Both the position numbers and the translations under genes were made by a program. This document shows positions 61,969-64,000 of a stretch of DNA of 64,000 nucleotides, one piece after another. The notes below the pieces were generated by a model. It had not been told where the DNA came from. It saw only the letters and a list, made by a program, of their open reading frames with translations, and searched no databases. The stretch's first letter is position 1. Each line of letters starts with the position of its first letter. The DNA comes from Bradyrhizobium sp. 141 (GTDB taxonomy: Bacteria; Pseudomonadota; Alphaproteobacteria; Rhizobiales; Xanthobacteraceae): NCBI RefSeq assembly GCF_023074055.1, contig NZ_JADPKR010000013.1, forward strand, positions 372,001 through 436,000, given 5' to 3'.

Positions 61969-62901
61969 TTACCGCCACCTTCTGTGCAGCCAGAGCCACT
62001 GCTCCGGATGCTCGCGGACCCAGCTTTCCACCACGCTCGTGATCGCCTGCGTCGTGCCCTGGATGTCGATCTTGCCGTCGGCATCGCGGACCGGCTTGAT
62101 CTCATCGGTGAGCTCGCCGCGAAAGCGGCCGCCGGGCAGGCGGATGATGCGGGCGCCGTGGATCGGGCATTCGATCTGGCGCAAGAGGCGCGCCAGCATC
62201 GGATTGGCGCGGGTCTTGCGGCCGAAAAAGGTGACCTCGACGCCGCCGGTCAGGTACTGGTCGATCAGCATGGCGACGTGCTTGCCGTCCTTCAGCGCCT
62301 GCGCGAGTCGCAGCGGCGCATCGCGGCCCGCAGGGATCAGCGTACCCATGTTGACCTGGCGCATCTCCTGGATGATGCGGTCGGCCGAGGCGATGTTCGG
62401 ACGGCGGTAGAGGATCGCGGTATCCAGCCCGTGCGCGACGGCGGCGAGCGCCGGCAATTCCCAATTGGCGAGATGCGCGGCGAAGATCAGCGCCGGCTTG
62501 CCGTCGTCGCGGATCTGGTCGAACAGCTCGATGCTGCGCTTGGGGAGTTCGATCCGGCTCTTCTCCGGATGGTCGCGATCGTAGTCCCAGACGTGGTCCA
62601 TATGGGCGAACTCGGCGCCGACGCGGCCGAGATTGTCCCAGACACCCATCAGGATGGCTTCGATCTCTTCAGCCGACTTTTCCGGAAATGCCGCGGTGAG
62701 GTTGGCGCGACCGATGCGGTGCTCGCGCAGGCGCGGGCCGATCGTCTTGGTGACGCGCGCGAAAAAGTCCGAGGTCTTGACCGGATCGAAATAGCGTGTG
62801 GTCCGCAGCATGGCGACGGTGGCGGCGCCGATCAGGCCTCCGCTGACCGACTTGGCTGCATTCCGCGCGCGAATCTTCGTGCTGATAGGAATCAGCGCCA
62901 T
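61969..62901 (-). CDS. lpxXL: Lipid A late acyltransferase, LpxXL-like (LpxL/HtrB family)
   Basis: A 310-residue inner-membrane-associated acyltransferase. The H-x4-D/E motif is present as FAAHLANWELPALAAVAHGL near residue 148, with LYRRPNIASADRIIQEMRQV, GKHVAMLIDQYLTGGVEVTF (the Q-Y-x-x-G site), and a C-terminal HPEQWLWLHRRWR. Being 8 bp downstream of a ketoacyl-ACP synthase gene on the same strand, it looks like LpxXL of rhizobia, which attaches the very-long-chain 27-hydroxyoctacosanoate to lipid A. The assignment to LpxXL rather than LpxL is inferred from context. Confidence 0.82.
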   Translation of the reverse strand: MALIPISTKIRARNAAKSVSGGLIGAATVAMLRTTRYFDPVKTSDFFARVTKTIGPRLREHRIGRANLTAAFPEKSAEEIEAILMGVWDNLGRVGAEFAHMDHVWDYDRDHPEKSRIELPKRSIELFDQIRDDGKPALIFAAHLANWELPALAAVAHGLDTAILYRRPNIASADRIIQEMRQVNMGTLIPAGRDAPLRLAQALKDGKHVAMLIDQYLTGGVEVTFFGRKTRANPMLARLLRQIECPIHGARIIRLPGGRFRGELTDEIKPVRDADGKIDIQGTTQAITSVVESWVREHPEQWLWLHRRWR

Positions 62902-62909
62902 GCGTCCGA

Positions 62910-64000
62910 TCAGGCCGGTTCGCGGGTCAGGATCAGCGAGGCGTTCTGGCCGCCGAAGCCGAACGAGTTCGACATGACAGCGGTGACGCGGGCGTCGCGC
63001 GCCGTGTTGCCAACCACGTTGAACAGGATCGTCGGATCCGGGGTCTCGTAGTTGATCGTCGGCGGGATGCGCTGATGCTCGAGCGTGAGCAGCGAGAAGA
63101 TCGCCTCGACCGCGCCGGCGGCCGAGATGGTGTGGCCGACCATCGACTTGTTGGAGGTGACCGGAATCTTCTGCGCGAGTTCACCGAACACGGCCGATGT
63201 CGTGTTGAACTCCATCTTGTCGTTCTCAGGCGTCGCGGTGCCGTGCGCGTTGATGTGGTCGATCTGGTCCGGCGTCATGCCGGCATCGGCCAGCGTCTTG
63301 TTCATGCAGCCGATGATCGGCTTGCCGTCGGGCGAGGAACGGGTGCGATGGAAGGAATCGGTGAGCTCGCCGCAGCCGGCGATCACGCCGAGGATTTTTG
63401 CGCCGCGCGCGACAGCGGCTTCGTAGCTCTCCAGCACGAGGGCGCCTGCGCCTTCGGCCATGACGAAGCCATCGCGGTTCTTGGAGAAGGGGCGGGAGGC
63501 CGCCTGCGGCGGATCGTTCTGGGTCGACAGCGCCGAGAGCAGCGAGAAGCGCACCAGCGCTTCCGGATTCACGGTGCCGTCGGTCGCAACGCAGAGCGCG
63601 GCGTCAGTCTCGCCGCGGCGGATCGCTTCGACGCCGAGCTGGATCGAGGTCGCGCCCGAGGCGCAGGCCGTCGACAGCGAGATCGGCGAGCCCTTGGTGC
63701 CGAAGGTCTCGGCGAGGTACGCGGCCACCGAGCCGAACATGAAGCGGTGGTGATAGGCGCTGTACTTGCCGCCGCCGGAGATGCGCAGCAGATCGTCGTA
63801 ATTGAAATCGGGCGCGCCGACGGCGCGGCCGAGCTCGCGGCGCTGCGGCCATTCCACCTCGACCGGTGCGACCGCGAGGAAGAGGGGGCCCGGGAAGTCG
63901 GCCTTGGCACCAATGCCGGCCTGCGCGAGCGCTTCCTCGGTCACCAATTCAGCCATCCGTTCGGACAGGCCGGTGGACGAGAACGGATCGACGCTGACGA
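62910..64000 (-). CDS. Beta-ketoacyl-ACP synthase II-like protein (N-terminus beyond window)
   Basis: About 363 codons are visible, with no start codon needed inside the window: the frame stays open to 64000 through VSVDPFSSTGLSERMAELVT. The catalytic triad of a condensing enzyme is complete: Cys in STACASGATSIQLGVEAI, His in NAHGTATPENDKMEFNTT, and His in NKSMVGHTISAAGAVEAIFS. The C-terminal NSFGFGGQNASLIL is the usual KAS II ending. Its adjacency to the LpxXL-like gene suggests fabF1XL of the acpXL/fabZXL/fabF2XL/fabF1XL cluster making very-long-chain acyl groups, but the rest of the cluster is outside the window. Confidence 0.85.
   Translation of the reverse strand, partial: VSVDPFSSTGLSERMAELVTEEALAQAGIGAKADFPGPLFLAVAPVEVEWPQRRELGRAVGAPDFNYDDLLRISGGGKYSAYHHRFMFGSVAAYLAETFGTKGSPISLSTACASGATSIQLGVEAIRRGETDAALCVATDGTVNPEALVRFSLLSALSTQNDPPQAASRPFSKNRDGFVMAEGAGALVLESYEAAVARGAKILGVIAGCGELTDSFHRTRSSPDGKPIIGCMNKTLADAGMTPDQIDHINAHGTATPENDKMEFNTTSAVFGELAQKIPVTSNKSMVGHTISAAGAVEAIFSLLTLEHQRIPPTINYETPDPTILFNVVGNTARDARVTAVMSNSFGFGGQNASLILTREPA

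Noticed and set aside
61162..63051. 629-codon plus-strand frame running across the PotF-like gene, the repeat and the LpxXL-like gene
   Set aside because: It crosses two real genes in wrong frames and an intergenic repeat.

Overview
The window is one continuous stretch of GC-rich, gene-dense alphaproteobacterial chromosome, most likely from Bradyrhizobium or a very close relative. This is an inference from gene content, not a database match. It rests on a coxMNOP-like cytochrome oxidase cluster, two tandem Kup potassium transporters, TakP-type TRAP binding proteins with twin-arginine signals, DUF2865 and DUF2189 proteins, a probable lpxXL/fabF very-long-chain acyl locus at the right edge, and intergenic inverted repeats of types I associate with Bradyrhizobium. 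I found no tRNA, rRNA, CRISPR array, prophage, transposase or replication origin.

Layout. 1-7.5 kb: a DUF1330 gene cut by the left edge, dusA, a DUF1289/retropepsin-like pair, a DivJ/PleC/PdhS-type histidine kinase, an NhaD antiporter, a 3-hydroxyisobutyrate-dehydrogenase-family enzyme and a VOC protein. 7.5-17.3 kb: mrp, then a split TRAP transporter locus. Two paralogous TakP-like binding proteins lie on the plus strand, and the DctQ/DctM permeases lie convergently on the minus strand. Between them sit a TctDE-like two-component system and a small accessory patch (a YunG-like gene and a frameshifted P-loop kinase). 17.4-23.9 kb: moaA, a PEGA-like lipoprotein, gph, rpiA, a DUF2059 protein, gor and a cupin protein. 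24-30.4 kb: a 100-residue gene under a textbook SOS promoter, a small CxxC protein, a ligase/class II amidotransferase pair, an NTF2-like protein and a four-gene TerB/PGPGW/TerC/UPF0114 operon. 30.4-35 kb: an alpha/beta hydrolase, class II DAHP synthase, dgkA and nadE. 35-39.6 kb: a five-gene alternative aa3-type oxidase operon. 40-47.8 kb: DUF2189, DUF2865 and cysS, then an overlapping operon with a 37-residue membrane protein, a GNAT enzyme and citramalate synthase, then VOC and LOG proteins. 48-54.9 kb: an Atm1-type ABC exporter, psd-pssA, an RraA-like protein and motA-motB. 55-64 kb: kup-kup, rhodanese, aminotransferase, a PotF-like binding protein, an LpxXL-like acyltransferase and a ketoacyl-ACP synthase cut by the right edge.

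Most of this is ordinary housekeeping DNA, and I do not see a large undescribed system. The strongest unexplained signals are regulatory. One is a perfect alphaproteobacterial SOS box (GTTC-N7-GTTC) between the -35 and -10 of an uncharacterised 100-residue gene. Two are perfect CtrA boxes (TTAA-N7-TTAAC), one upstream of the PdhS-like kinase and one upstream of the lipoprotein gene. Also notable are a GGTACTGC operator-like array upstream of dusA, a gamma-glutamyl-type ligase paired with a class II amidotransferase, and a single-base frameshift in the P-loop kinase.
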